From CAWDYA01 sp963806495 (GTDB lineage: Bacteria; Acidobacteriota; Polarisedimenticolia; JACPZX01; DASXTC01): DNA of 64,000 bases. Under the pieces are notes generated by a model, which did no database searches, was not told the DNA's origin, and saw nothing but the letters and a program-made list of their open reading frames with translations. Within the stretch, counting starts at the first letter, position 1. Each line of letters begins with the position of its first letter. Below, one piece after another: positions 9,301 through 17,677 of the stretch. The position numbers and the translations under genes were made by a program. The stretch lies in NCBI GenBank assembly GCA_963806495.1, contig CAWDYA010000011.1, positions 124,001 through 188,000 of the forward strand, in the 5' to 3' direction.

Positions 9301-10179
9301 TCAGATGGTCTCCGCCGGCACCTTGCGCTTCGGCGCCGGCGCGCCATCGGTTGCCGCGGAGCCTTCGGGCGGCGCTGCCCGCCGCGGCTTCGGCTCGGTG
9401 TTCGCTTCCTGAGCCGTGCCCTCGGCCGTGGCCTTCCCGTCGCCGCCCTGAGCCTTTTCGGCCCCTTCCTCCGGTTCCTCGGCGCGCCTCTGACGGAGCC
9501 CCTCGCCCTCGACCGCGGCGTCGGCGATACGCGATGCGAACAGCCGGATTGCCCGGATGGCGTCGTCGTTGCCCGGGATGATGTAGTCGATCTCGTCCGG
9601 GTCGCAGTTGGTGTCCACGACCGCGATCACCGGGATCCCGAGCTTGCGCGCCTCGGTCACCGCGATGTGCTCTTTCTTGGGGTCGATGACGAACACGGCA
9701 TCCGGCAGGCCGCCCATCGCCTTGATTCCCGAGAGGACCTTGTCGAGCTTGACCCGCTCCTTCTCGAGCTTGCCAAGCTCCTTCTTGGTCAGCATCTCCC
9801 GCCGGTGCTCGTCGGTCTCCAGCGACTCGAGGTACCGGAGACGCTCGATCCTCTTCTTGATGGTGGCGAAATTGGTGAGGGTACCGCCCAGCCAGCGGAT
9901 GTTGACGTGCGGCATGCCGCAGCGGCCGGCCTCTTCCTGGATGGCCTCCTGCGCCTGCCTCTTCGTTCCGATGAAGAGAACCGAACCGCCGCGTCCCACG
10001 GTCTGAGTGACGAACTCCATCGCACGGGCCGCCCTGTGAACGGTCTGCTGGAGATCGATGATGTAGATCCCGTTGCGCTGGCCGAAGATGAAGGGCTTCA
10101 TCTTGGGATTCCAGCGCTTGGTCTGATGACCGAAGTGGACTCCGGCTTCCAGCAGTTCCTTCATCGAGACTGACGTCAA
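9301..10179 (-). CDS. rpsB: 30S ribosomal protein S2 with long C-terminal tail
   Basis: Ribosomal protein S2 (292 residues). The core is typical: VSMKELLEAGVHFGHQTKRWNPKM, FIFGQRNGIYIIDLQQT, FIGTKRQAQEA, RWLGGTLTNF, and IPGNDDAIRAIRLF near residue 215. A low-complexity tail of roughly 60 residues rich in Ala, Glu, Pro, Lys and Arg follows the core, compared with about 241 residues in E. coli. The start is a TTG at 10177-10179, supported by an AGGAGG 7 nt upstream; an ATG five codons later is the alternative. First gene of the rpsB-tsf-pyrH-frr set. Confidence 0.96.
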   Translation of the reverse strand: MTSVSMKELLEAGVHFGHQTKRWNPKMKPFIFGQRNGIYIIDLQQTVHRAARAMEFVTQTVGRGGSVLFIGTKRQAQEAIQEEAGRCGMPHVNIRWLGGTLTNFATIKKRIERLRYLESLETDEHRREMLTKKELGKLEKERVKLDKVLSGIKAMGGLPDAVFVIDPKKEHIAVTEARKLGIPVIAVVDTNCDPDEIDYIIPGNDDAIRAIRLFASRIADAAVEGEGLRQRRAEEPEEGAEKAQGGDGKATAEGTAQEANTEPKPRRAAPPEGSAATDGAPAPKRKVPAETI

Positions 10180-10281
10180 GCGTATCCTCCTGATGGTTCC
10201 TGCTCTGGACGGCGCCAGCAGGCTGCCAGGGCCGGCGGCAAAGCGCGCGCGGCCGTCAGCGCCCCGCTGTCTCCTTCGCGA

Positions 10282-10686
10282 CTACCGCTTGGAGAACTGG
10301 AAGCGCTTTCGGGCACCCTTCTGTCCGTACTTTTTGCGTTCTTTCATCCTGGAGTCCCTCGTGAGGAACCCCGCCTCTTTGAGCCGCAGACGCAGCTCGG
10401 AATTGTAGTTGAGCAACGCACGCGAAATGCCATGGCGCACCGCGCCGGCCTGCCCCGCCATCCCGCCGCCCGAGACGTTCACGATGATGTTGAACTTGTC
10501 GGCCGTCTCGGTGACGAGCAGCGGCGAGCGGACTACCGTCCGGAGCACCGCGCTCGGGAAGTAGTTGTCGATCCCGCGCTCGTTGATCTTGATCTCGCCC
10601 GCGCCCGGCCGCAGGAACACCCGGGCCACCGCGTGCTTTCTCTTTCCCGTGCCGTAATACTCGATCGTCGACGCCAAAACCGACAC
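10282..10686 (-). CDS. rpsI: 30S ribosomal protein S9
   Basis: S9, 134 residues, whose C-terminal tail reaches the P-site tRNA. It shows YYGTGKRKHAVARVFLRPG near the N-terminus, VSGGGMAGQAGAVRHGISRAL in the middle, and the signature end KYGQKGARKRFQFSKR with the terminal Ser-Lys-Arg that contacts tRNA. It follows rplM after 19 nt, the standard rplM-rpsI pair. Confidence 0.98.
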   Translation of the reverse strand: MSVLASTIEYYGTGKRKHAVARVFLRPGAGEIKINERGIDNYFPSAVLRTVVRSPLLVTETADKFNIIVNVSGGGMAGQAGAVRHGISRALLNYNSELRLRLKEAGFLTRDSRMKERKKYGQKGARKRFQFSKR

Positions 10687-10705
10687 CCTCCTCGGCCCGA
10701 CCGAC

Positions 10706-11156
10706 TCAGTCCGCGGAAGCGCGCGCCGTCTTCACCTGAAGCGGCTCGGGCTTCTGCGCCTGGTGCGGATGTTCGGGACCCGCGTAAACCTTGAGCTGCG
10801 TGATGAGCTTCCTGCCGATCGTGTTCTTGGGGAGCATCCCCGCGACCGCCAGCTCGATGACCCGCTCCGGGCGCGTGGCCAGGAGCTTTCCTGCCGGGAT
10901 CTCCTTGAGGCCCCCGGGATACCCCGTGTGCCTCCGGTACATCTTGTCGGTCTTCTTCTTCCCCGTGAGGACGACCTTCGACGCGTTGACGACGATGACG
11001 TGATCGCCGTGATCGTAGTTGGGGGCGAATGTGGGGGTGCTTGCCCCGCAGGCGTGAGGCCACCACCGTGGCCAGCCGCCCGAGCGTTTCGCCGTCCGCG
11101 TCCACCAGGAACCACTGGGGGTCCCGGTTGAGCCCCCTGGGCACATAGGTCTGCAT
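10706..11156 (-). CDS. rplM: 50S ribosomal protein L13 (apparent frameshift)
   Basis: L13, an early-assembling 50S protein. The N-terminus (MQTYVPRGLNRDPQWFLVDA, then ETLGRLATVVASRLRGKH) is in one frame; from PTFAPNYDHGDHVIVVNASKV on the protein continues in the +1 frame to RVIELAVAGMLPKNTIGRK and the end. The break is at a run of five C in coding sense (about 11031-11040). Removing one C restores RGKHPTFAPN, an almost exact family match, and a 149-residue protein. L13 is encoded once and is essential or nearly so, so this is most likely a homopolymer error. Start ATG at 11154-11156, with GGAG upstream. Confidence 0.93.
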
Positions 11157-11202
11157 CTGTACTCCGGCTGCCGTCGCGTAAATGTGGTTGAACAAAACCA
11201 TC

Positions 11203-11231
11203 TTTCTACTACACGGCCACTGTCATGTCAA
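11203..11231 (-). promoter_or_regulatory. sigma-70 promoter of rplM-rpsI
   Basis: Minus strand TTGACA (11226-11231), 17-nt spacer, TAGAAA (11203-11208). The -35 is a perfect consensus. It gives a leader of about 40 nt to the rplM ATG. It overlaps the candidate menG promoter on the other strand. Confidence 0.65.
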
Positions 11232-11248
11232 GCTGTTTCGTGTACACT
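11221..11248 (+). promoter_or_regulatory. possible sigma-70 promoter of menG
   Basis: Plus strand TGTCAT (11221-11226), 16-nt spacer, TACACT (11243-11248), with a TG just before the -10. The match is moderate. Because it overlaps the rplM promoter on the opposite strand, the two could compete for polymerase. Confidence 0.4.
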
Positions 11249-11299
11249 GCCGTGCCGCAAGCCCGATATGGCCGATTTCCGGCCGAAGGAGAACCACCC

Positions 11300-11974
11300 A
11301 TGCCCGCTGCCGCGGAGATAAGGTCCATGTTCGGCGCCATCGCGGGGCGCTACGACACTCTCAACCGGATCCTGAGCCTCGGGACCGACCGTGCCTGGCG
11401 CCGCCGCACCTGCGCCGAGCTGGGCGCCGCGCCCGGCATGCTGGCCGCCGATCTGTGCTGCGGGACCGGCGACCTCGCCCTGGCGCTGGCGGACCGGGGC
11501 GCCACGGTCGTGGCGGCCGATTTCTCCCGTGAGATGCTGACCGTCGCCGGTGCGAAAGGGCTCTCCCGGCTGGCGGAAGCCGACTGCCTGAGGCTCCCCT
11601 TCCCGGACGGCCGGTTCGACCTCGTGACCGTCGCGTTCGGCGTCCGCAACCTGGCGGATCTGGAGGCGGGGCTGCGCGAGATGCACCGCGTCCTGCGCCC
11701 CGGGGGACGCGTCGGGATCCTGGAGTTCGCCTCGCCCGCCGGGCCCGTCTTCCGAAGGCTGTATGCGGCCTATCTTCGCTGGTGCGTGCCGACGATCGGA
11801 GCGATTGTCTCGCGTCGCCGCTCGGCCTACCAGTACCTGTCGAGCTCGATCCGCGCCTTCCCTGATCAGGCCCGGATGAAGGAGATCCTGCGTGACACCG
11901 GCTTCGAGCCGGTGCGCCACGTCGACTTCGCGCGCGGCATCGCCGCCCTGTATGTGGGCACCCGGAAACGCTGA
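11300..11974 (+). CDS. menG: demethylmenaquinone methyltransferase (UbiE/MenG)
   Basis: Class I SAM-dependent methyltransferase, 224 residues, that performs the C-methylation making menaquinone (or ubiquinone). The N-terminus IRSMFGAIAGRYDTLNRILSLG is the UbiE/COQ5 signature; ADLCCGTGDLALALADRG is SAM motif I, and FGVRNLADLEAGLREMHRVLRPGG is the second family block. GAAGGAG precedes the ATG at 11300 by 7 nt; an in-frame upstream start at 11225 lacks similarity. One of two plus-strand genes in the window, divergent from rplM and convergent with argF (5 nt apart, no hairpin seen). Menaquinone is assumed from the likely phylum. Confidence 0.92.
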   Translation: MPAAAEIRSMFGAIAGRYDTLNRILSLGTDRAWRRRTCAELGAAPGMLAADLCCGTGDLALALADRGATVVAADFSREMLTVAGAKGLSRLAEADCLRLPFPDGRFDLVTVAFGVRNLADLEAGLREMHRVLRPGGRVGILEFASPAGPVFRRLYAAYLRWCVPTIGAIVSRRRSAYQYLSSSIRAFPDQARMKEILRDTGFEPVRHVDFARGIAALYVGTRKR

Positions 11975-11979
11975 GGATC

Positions 11980-12915
11980 TCAAGCGGCGTCGCCCCCCAT
12001 CAGCATCACCATGACGGCCTTCTGCAGGTGCAGCCGGTTCTCGGCCTGATCGAAGATGAGCGAGCGTTTCGCATCGGCCACCTCGTCGGTGACCTCGTCG
12101 CCCCGGTGGGCCGGAAGGCAGTGCATGAACCAGGGGTCGGTGCCGGCCATCTTCATCACCGCACCGTTGACCTGGTACGGGGAGAAGATCCCGCTGCGCT
12201 GCTGCGCCTCCGACTCCTGCCCCATGCTGGCCCAGACATCGGTGTAGATGAAGTGTGCTCCCTTGACGGCCCGCGCCAGATCGTTTCCGACCTCGACCGT
12301 GCTGCCGGTCCGCTTGCCCTCACCCGTGGCCCAGGCGACGATGTCGGCCCGCGGCTCGTACCCCTGCGGCGTGGCGATCGAGATCGACAGCCCGGTGCGC
12401 ACGGCGCCGGCGAGCAGCGAGTGCGCCATGTTGTTCCCGTCGCCGACGTAGGCGAGCTTCATCCCCTGGAACCCGCCGGCGGCCTCGCGGATGGTCAGGA
12501 GATCGCTCAGCACCTGGGCGGGGTGGAAATCGTCGGACAGACCGTTGATCACCGGGATCTTCGCGTGGGCGGCCAGGTCCTCGATAAGCTCGTGCGCGAA
12601 CACGCGGGCCATGATTCCGTCCACCCAGCGCTCGAGGTTGCGGGCGATGTCGGCGACACTCTCCCGCTTGCCGAGCCCCGCGTCCGCCGGAGACAGGTAG
12701 ATGGCGTGACCATGAAGCTGCGTCATCCCTGTCTCGAACGTGACCCGCGTGCGCAGCGACGGCTTCTGGAAGATCATCGCCAGAGTCTTGCCGTCGAGGG
12801 CCTTCCTGTATGCGCCGGGGTTCTTCTTCACGTCGGCGGCCTTGTCGAGGATGGCCGCGACCTCCTCGACGGTGAAATCACGGATGGTGATCAGGTCTCT
12901 TCCAGCGAACGTCAT
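11980..12915 (-). CDS. argF: ornithine carbamoyltransferase family protein
   Basis: Carbamoyltransferase of 311 residues. The carbamoyl-phosphate loop reads SLRTR at residues 53-57 (Leu where E. coli ArgF has Thr), HPAQVLSDLLTI is the second binding block, and MHCLPAHRGDEVTDEV near the C-terminus holds the catalytic Cys and the ornithine loop, so ornithine is the likely substrate. The ATG at 12913-12915 overlaps the arcC stop (ATGA). Last gene of a three-gene operon with a carbamate kinase and a cyclic-diphosphoglycerate-synthetase-like protein. Beside a carbamate kinase it may act in the catabolic, ATP-yielding direction instead of arginine synthesis; no arginine deiminase is present here. 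Confidence 0.9.
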   Translation of the reverse strand: MTFAGRDLITIRDFTVEEVAAILDKAADVKKNPGAYRKALDGKTLAMIFQKPSLRTRVTFETGMTQLHGHAIYLSPADAGLGKRESVADIARNLERWVDGIMARVFAHELIEDLAAHAKIPVINGLSDDFHPAQVLSDLLTIREAAGGFQGMKLAYVGDGNNMAHSLLAGAVRTGLSISIATPQGYEPRADIVAWATGEGKRTGSTVEVGNDLARAVKGAHFIYTDVWASMGQESEAQQRSGIFSPYQVNGAVMKMAGTDPWFMHCLPAHRGDEVTDEVADAKRSLIFDQAENRLHLQKAVMVMLMGGDAA

Positions 12916-13886
12916 GAGCGTGGCTCCAGTTTCGATGTGATGCGTGTGCCTCCCCTGCCCGAGATGGCGGAGACGCAGCGTCGCAGTGACGTGATGATGA
13001 CCTCGTGCCCGGTGGACCGGACGAACTCCACGGCGGCCCTGACCTTGGGGCCCATGCTCCCGGGCGGGAACTGGCCCCGCCTGAGGTACCTCTCCGCCTC
13101 GTTCACCGACATGCGTGTGAGGGCCCGCTGGTTCTTCTTCCCGTAGTTCAGAAAGACGTGATCGACGTCGGTGAGCACCACCATCTGGTCGGCGTGCAGA
13201 TTGCGGCCGATGAGAGCCGCCGTCAGGTCCTTGTCGATGACCGCCTCGATGCCGCGCAGCCGCCCCGACGCCTCCTCGATGACCGGGATACCACCGCCAC
13301 CGCCCGCGATCACGACGGCGCGCGCCTCGAGCAGGGCTCGAATGACCGACATGTTGAGGACCCTGAGCGGCCGCGGCGAGGGGACCACCTTGCGGTATCC
13401 GCGGCCCGAGTCCTCCACGATCTCCCATCGTCGGGATCGCTTGAGATAGGCGGCGCGGTAAGGCGTGTAGAACGGGCCCACGGGCTTGCTCGGAACCCGC
13501 AGCGCCGGGTCCTTCGGGTCGACCACCACGGGCGTGAGCACGCACACCACCTCGCGGTCGACACCTTCGGTCATCATGCGGTTCCTCAGCGCCCGCTCGA
13601 GCAGATAGCCGATCCCGCCCTCGGTCTGCGCGACGCAGACGTCCAGGGAGACGGGCGGGACCTTGTTGATCGCCTCCTCGACCTGCACGAGGAGATTGCC
13701 GACCTGCGGACCGTTGCCGTGCACCAGCAGCAGATCGTGTCCCCTGGCGAGAATCCGGACCAGAGACCGCGCCAGGCTCTCGGCGTGGCGGGCCTGCTGC
13801 TTCTGCGTCCCGTCCTCACCATGCCTGACGAGGGCGTTGCCACCGAACGCGACGACGATCAGTTTGCGGCGCGTCCGGCGGCTCAC
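12912..13886 (-). CDS. arcC: carbamate kinase
   Basis: Carbamate kinase, 324 residues, interconverts carbamoyl phosphate + ADP with carbamate + ATP. The amino-acid-kinase fold is evident: VVAFGGNAL at the N-terminus, LLVHGNGPQVGNLL near 55, VIAGGGGGIPVIEE near 200 and VIDKDLTAALIGRNL, then GSMGPKVRAAVEF close to the end, all family blocks. It starts with GTG (13884-13886), overlapping the upstream gene's stop as GTGA, and it overlaps argF by 4 nt, so all three genes are coupled. The pairing with a transcarbamoylase suggests a carbamoyl-phosphate-yielding phosphorolysis ending in ATP. Confidence 0.94.
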   Translation of the reverse strand: MSRRTRRKLIVVAFGGNALVRHGEDGTQKQQARHAESLARSLVRILARGHDLLLVHGNGPQVGNLLVQVEEAINKVPPVSLDVCVAQTEGGIGYLLERALRNRMMTEGVDREVVCVLTPVVVDPKDPALRVPSKPVGPFYTPYRAAYLKRSRRWEIVEDSGRGYRKVVPSPRPLRVLNMSVIRALLEARAVVIAGGGGGIPVIEEASGRLRGIEAVIDKDLTAALIGRNLHADQMVVLTDVDHVFLNYGKKNQRALTRMSVNEAERYLRRGQFPPGSMGPKVRAAVEFVRSTGHEVIITSLRRCVSAISGRGGTRITSKLEPRS

Positions 13887-15211
13887 GCAATCCCGGAGAG
13901 GACATCGGTCAGGTTCGGGCTGCCCTTCTCCTCCAGGTCGTAGCTGACGGTCTGGGTCGGCTGCTTGAACTTGACGAGACGCCTCAGGTCGATCGGTGTT
14001 CCGATGAGGACCAGATCACACTTCACCTTGTCGATCGTGGCCTGCAGATCCGCCACCTGCTGCTCGCCATATCCCAGGGCGGGCAGAAGCGTTCCGATCC
14101 CCGGGTACTTGGCGAAGGCGGCCTTGATCGTGCCCACGGCCGCCGATCTCGGGTCGACGAGTCCCGCGGCGCCGTGCTGCTTCGCCGCCACCACCGCCGC
14201 GCCGTATTTCATCTCGCCGTGGGTGAGCGTGGGCCCGTCCTCGATCGCGAGGACGGTCCTGCCCTTGATGGCGGCCGGATCCTCGACGGTGATTGGCGAG
14301 TTCGCCTCGATCACCGTCGCCTTCGGATTGACCGCCTGGATGTTCTTCTTGACGGTGGCGATCCCTTCGGCGGGCGCCGTGCCGATCTTGTTTATGACGA
14401 TCACCTGCGCGCGGCGCAGGTTCGTCTCACCGGGGTAGTAGCTCATCTCGTGTCCGGCACGATGTGGATCCACGACGACGATCTCGAGATCGGGACGATA
14501 GAACGGCAGGTCGTTGTTGCCGCCGTCCCAGACGATCACGTCAGCCTCCTCCTGGGCCCGCTCGAGGATGGCGCCGTAGTCGACGCCGGCGTAGACGATC
14601 GTGCCGCGCCGGATATGCGGCTCGTACTCCTCGCGCTCCTCGATGGTGCACTCCTGGAGATCGAGGTCTTCGAGGGTGGCGAACCGCTGGACCTTCTGTT
14701 TCACCAGGTCGCCGTACGGCATCGGGTGCCGGATCGCCACGACCCGCTTGCCCCGCCCCGCGAGAATCTGGCAGACCTTGCGCGTGGTCTGGCTCTTGCC
14801 GCTGCCGGTGCGCACCGCGCAGATCGACACCACGGGCACCCGCGCCTTCAGCATGGTGGAGTCGGCGCCGAGCAGCGTGAAATCGGCCCCGGCGGCATTG
14901 ACCGCCGACGCGTGATGCATCACGTACTCGTGGGAGACGTCGCTGTAGGCGAACACCACTTCGTCCGCCTTCTCGCTCCTGATCAGGTCGACCAGGTCGC
15001 GCTCTTCGTGGATCGGGATTCCCTTCGGGTACAGCGCGCCCGCCAGCTCGGCGGGATAGCGGCGATCGGCGATGTTCGGGATCTGGGTGGCCGTGAAGCA
15101 GATCACCTCGGTGTGCGGGTCGTCCCGGTACACCACGTTGAAGTTGTGAAAGTCCCGGCCCGCGGCCCCCATGATGATGATCCTGCGCCGTGCCCTCTCC
15201 GCTCCAGACAT
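13883..15211 (-). CDS. cyclic 2,3-diphosphoglycerate synthetase-like P-loop protein
   Basis: A 442-residue protein of the family annotated as cyclic 2,3-diphosphoglycerate synthetase or as a GTPase. The N-terminus (RRIIIMGAAGRDFHNFN) looks like a nucleotide-binding domain with a family-specific GRDFHNFN box. A P-loop, CAVRTGSGKSQTT, lies at residues 131-143, and VIVWDGGNNDLPFYRPD is the likely Walker B region. True cDPG synthetase is known from thermophilic methanogens; bacterial homologues next to carbamate kinase and ornithine carbamoyltransferase have no assigned reaction that I know of. First gene of the operon, behind the promoter at 15329-15357. Family assignment is firm, function is not. 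Confidence 0.8.
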   Translation of the reverse strand: MSGAERARRRIIIMGAAGRDFHNFNVVYRDDPHTEVICFTATQIPNIADRRYPAELAGALYPKGIPIHEERDLVDLIRSEKADEVVFAYSDVSHEYVMHHASAVNAAGADFTLLGADSTMLKARVPVVSICAVRTGSGKSQTTRKVCQILAGRGKRVVAIRHPMPYGDLVKQKVQRFATLEDLDLQECTIEEREEYEPHIRRGTIVYAGVDYGAILERAQEEADVIVWDGGNNDLPFYRPDLEIVVVDPHRAGHEMSYYPGETNLRRAQVIVINKIGTAPAEGIATVKKNIQAVNPKATVIEANSPITVEDPAAIKGRTVLAIEDGPTLTHGEMKYGAAVVAAKQHGAAGLVDPRSAAVGTIKAAFAKYPGIGTLLPALGYGEQQVADLQATIDKVKCDLVLIGTPIDLRRLVKFKQPTQTVSYDLEEKGSPNLTDVLSGIA

Positions 15212-15328
15212 GTGAGTTCGACCTCTTCGGAATGTGGCGCGCGAACCCGGTGCGGGAGCCGGACGCTCCCCCGGTGCCCTCGCCGCCTGCTTTTGCCGAG
15301 CAAACCAAGTGTCCCGGGATGGAAGGTC

Positions 15329-15357
15329 AAGATAACACGCGGGACCCGGTGAGTCAA
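15329..15357 (-). promoter_or_regulatory. sigma-70 promoter of the cDPGS-like/arcC/argF operon
   Basis: Minus strand TTGACT (15352-15357), 17-nt spacer, TATCTT (15329-15334). Predicted start near 15322, leaving a leader of about 110 nt before the ATG at 15211. Its presence sets this operon apart from the regulator gene that ends at 15404. Confidence 0.75.
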
Positions 15358-15403
15358 GGAGGGAATGGGGCTTAAAGCTATATACATCAAGGACTTAGTC
15401 GCT

Positions 15404-16811
15404 TCAGACCTCGATGCCGAGCTCCCGGATCTTCCCCTGCAGCGTCCTCGGGGTTACCTGCAGCAGTGCGGCCGCGCGCGCCCGGTTGCCGCCCGCTTCC
15501 TTCAACGCCCGCTCGATGTGGCCCTTCTCGGCCGACCTGGCGGCGGTCTGCGCGACCTCGGAGAGCGAGGGGGAGGAATCCGCCGCGTGGGCCCTCTCGA
15601 CGAGCAGCCCGTCGCCGCGGGCAGCCGGGAGGTTCAGGTCGTCCGGCCCGATGGCCGCCCCGTCGCAGAGAATCAGGGCCCGCTCGATGCAGTTCTGCAG
15701 CTCCCGGACGTTACCGGGCCAGGGATGCGCCCGCAGCCTCTCGCGTGCCTCGCCGGTGAGCCGAGGTGGCGTGCGGCGCTTGAGCTCGCGGGTGTAGCGG
15801 GCGATGAAGTGCTCCACGAGCGCCGGCAGGTCCTCGGGACGGTCGCGCAGCGGCGGAACGGTGAGCGGCACCACGGAGAGTCTGAAGAAGAGATCCTCGC
15901 GGAATGTCCGGGCGGCCACGGCCGCCTGAAGATCCTGGTTGGTGGCCACCACGATCCGCACGTCCACCTCGATGGTGGCGGTGCCGCCGACCCGCTCGAA
16001 CCGCCGCTCCTCGAGGACCCTCAGCAGCTTGGACTGGACGGCCGGCGGCGCTTCGCCAATCTCGTCGAGGAAAAGGGTGCCCTTGTCGGCGATCTCCAGC
16101 TTTCCGGCGCGCGAGGCGCCGGCTCCCGTGTAGGCCCCCTTCTCGTGCCCGAACAGCTCGTTCTCGAGCAGGGTCTCGGGGATCGCGGCGCAGTTGATCG
16201 CCACGAACGGGCCGTCGTGCCGGGCCGAGAGCTGGTGCAGCGCCCTGGCGAACAGCTCCTTGCCCGTGCCGCTCTCGCCCTGCAACAGCACGGTGGCCAT
16301 CGTGGGCGCCACGCGGCGGACCTGTTCGGTCAGCGCCACCATCGGGGCCGACTCGCCGATGATGCGCGGCACGCCGAACCGCCGCGAAAACTCCTCCTTG
16401 AGCAGGATGTTCTCGGTCAGCAGCCGCCGGCGCGAGAGCGCTCGCTCGACCAGGACCGTCAGATGCGACGTGTCGACCGGCTTGGAGAGAAAGTCGAAGG
16501 CGCCCTGCTTCATCGCCCGGACCGCGTCCTCGACGGTGCCATAGGCGGTCATCACCACCACGGGGACGTTCGGATCCGCTTCGAGCGCCGCGGCCAGCAC
16601 GTCGTGACCGCTGCCGCCGGGAAGCCTCAGAATCGGAGAGGACCATCGCGAACGGGCGCTCGCGAATGGCATGGATCGCGGTGGCTGCGTCCGCCGCGTC
16701 GACCACGGCAAACCCCTCCGCCTCGAGGGTCTTGCGCAGGACGGCCCGAAGGCTGTCCTTGTCCTCCACGACGAGAATGGTGTCCACCGGGCGGCTCTCC
16801 GTATCCCGCAT
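15404..16811 (-). CDS. NtrC-family sigma-54-dependent response regulator (apparent frameshift)
   Basis: Response regulator of about 468 residues: REC domain (TILVVEDKDSLRAVL, phospho-acceptor Asp in MVLSD), AAA+ domain with Walker A GESGTGKELFARA, sigma-54-contact loop GAYTGA and Walker B GTLFLDEIGE, then a Fis-type HTH (GGNRARAAALLQVTPRTLQ). REC and AAA+ are in different frames: one extra T near 16631 (GAT-T-CTG) breaks LSD/LRLPGG. Restoring it gives a standard protein, so a base-calling error is likely. Start chosen at the ATG 16809-16811, clear of the upstream lipoprotein stop. It lies at the end of the minor-pilin operon, which has a sigma-54 promoter, and probably pairs with the kinase at 23649-25533. 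Confidence 0.87.
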
Positions 16812-16827
16812 GCCGCCTCCGGGCGGC

Positions 16828-17613
16828 TCAGTCGCGGTCGCCGGCGGCGGCGTCGGGCGGGTCATCGACGGGAGGCGTGTCGTACAGCTCGGCCAGACGC
16901 TTCTTTGTAGCGTCGAGCCGGGCGCTGGCCTCGGCGAGCCTGTCGGTCACGCGGTCGAGTCGCTGCCTGTTGTCCATCCCCGACTCGGCGAGCTTGTCCT
17001 CCTCGGTCAGAGTGGGCCGCGGGAGGAAGGGATTGTGCAGCGAGGGGATCCGCTTCTCGAGATACGCGATCTCCTCGGTCAGCTGCGTCATCTCCGCGCG
17101 CGCTTCGGTGATCTGCTTCTCACGTTCCTGGCGGGTCAGTCCGGAGGGTGGCTGGCCGTCCTGCGCCGGCTCTTTCGCGGCCGCCTTGCCGCTCAGGTCG
17201 ACCGTGACCACGCCGTCGCGCAGACCGAACTCCTCCTTCACCTTCGCGTACCGGCTGAGATCCTTGTTCGTGTACACATGGGGACCCTCGGGTCCCGCCG
17301 GCGCCGGCGGCGCCGGAGCCGGTTCGGGCCCGGACACCTGTTCTGGCGGCTCGACCGGGGCCGGGACGGCCTCGTCGCCCTCTTGCGGCGCGACGGACCC
17401 GGTGTCCTCGGCGGCGGACGAGGCCGGTGGGGGCTCGACAACAACGGGTGCCGGGGCCGGAGCGGGCTGAGGCCGCGGTTCCGGCGGGGCGAGGGAAGCC
17501 TGCTCGGACTGATGACCGGAAGGAACGGCCCCGCCACAGGCGAACAGGAATACGGCGAAGCCGATCACGAAAATCGTGAAAAACAGGCGCTCACGCGCCT
17601 CGAGGGGTCTCAT
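16828..17613 (-). CDS. putative lipoprotein with Pro-rich linker and coiled coil
   Basis: Unrecognised protein of 261 residues. From the ATG at 17611-17613 it begins MRPLEARERLFFTIFVIGF..., a hydrophobic stretch ending FLFACGG, which resembles a lipobox with Cys; a plain membrane anchor is the alternative. Then comes about 80 residues rich in Pro, Ala, Glu and Val, a short block (HVYTNKDLSRYAKVKEEFGL), and a C-terminal helical region with heptad-like runs (EKQITEARAEMTQLTEEIAYLEKRI and RVTDRLAEASARLDATKKRLAELY). An anchored, extended periplasmic stalk protein is implied. It sits between pilX and the sigma-54 regulator in the minor-pilin operon, so a pilus-related role is possible but unproven. 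Confidence 0.6.
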   Translation of the reverse strand: MRPLEARERLFFTIFVIGFAVFLFACGGAVPSGHQSEQASLAPPEPRPQPAPAPAPVVVEPPPASSAAEDTGSVAPQEGDEAVPAPVEPPEQVSGPEPAPAPPAPAGPEGPHVYTNKDLSRYAKVKEEFGLRDGVVTVDLSGKAAAKEPAQDGQPPSGLTRQEREKQITEARAEMTQLTEEIAYLEKRIPSLHNPFLPRPTLTEEDKLAESGMDNRQRLDRVTDRLAEASARLDATKKRLAELYDTPPVDDPPDAAAGDRD

Positions 17614-17621
17614 GAGGGGCG

Positions 17622-17665
17622 AATCTATGCCGGCGGCGGGGTCTGTCAAGGGGCCCGCCGCCGGC
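17622..17665 (-). promoter_or_regulatory. perfect 12-bp inverted repeat enclosing a possible promoter
   Basis: GCCGGCGGCGGG (17629-17640) and its exact reverse complement (17654-17665) flank a 13-nt loop. On the minus strand the loop contains TTGACA (17644-17649), and 16 nt downstream is TAGATT (17622-17627), so the downstream arm forms the spacer of a possible sigma-70 promoter. There is no T tract, so it is not a classic terminator. It lies between pilX and the lipoprotein gene; a start there would leave almost no leader. Confidence 0.4.
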
Positions 17666-17677
17666 CGTGTACGGAGC

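Noticed and set aside
14174..15352. Long plus-strand open frame (about 390 codons)
   Set aside because: Antisense to the cyclic-diphosphoglycerate-synthetase-like gene; composition is that of GC-rich shadow frames and no family motif is seen.
15361..15403. Sigma-54 site near the end of the sigma-54 regulator
   Set aside because: No GG-N10-GC pair with a TTGC-type -12 was found; only the sigma-70 motif at 15329-15357 is credible.
7152..16634. GAT-T-CTG as a programmed +1 frameshift signal in ispD and the sigma-54 regulator
   Set aside because: Only two of sixteen sites share it, no stop codon or structure follows, and rplM and others use different contexts; base-calling error is simpler.
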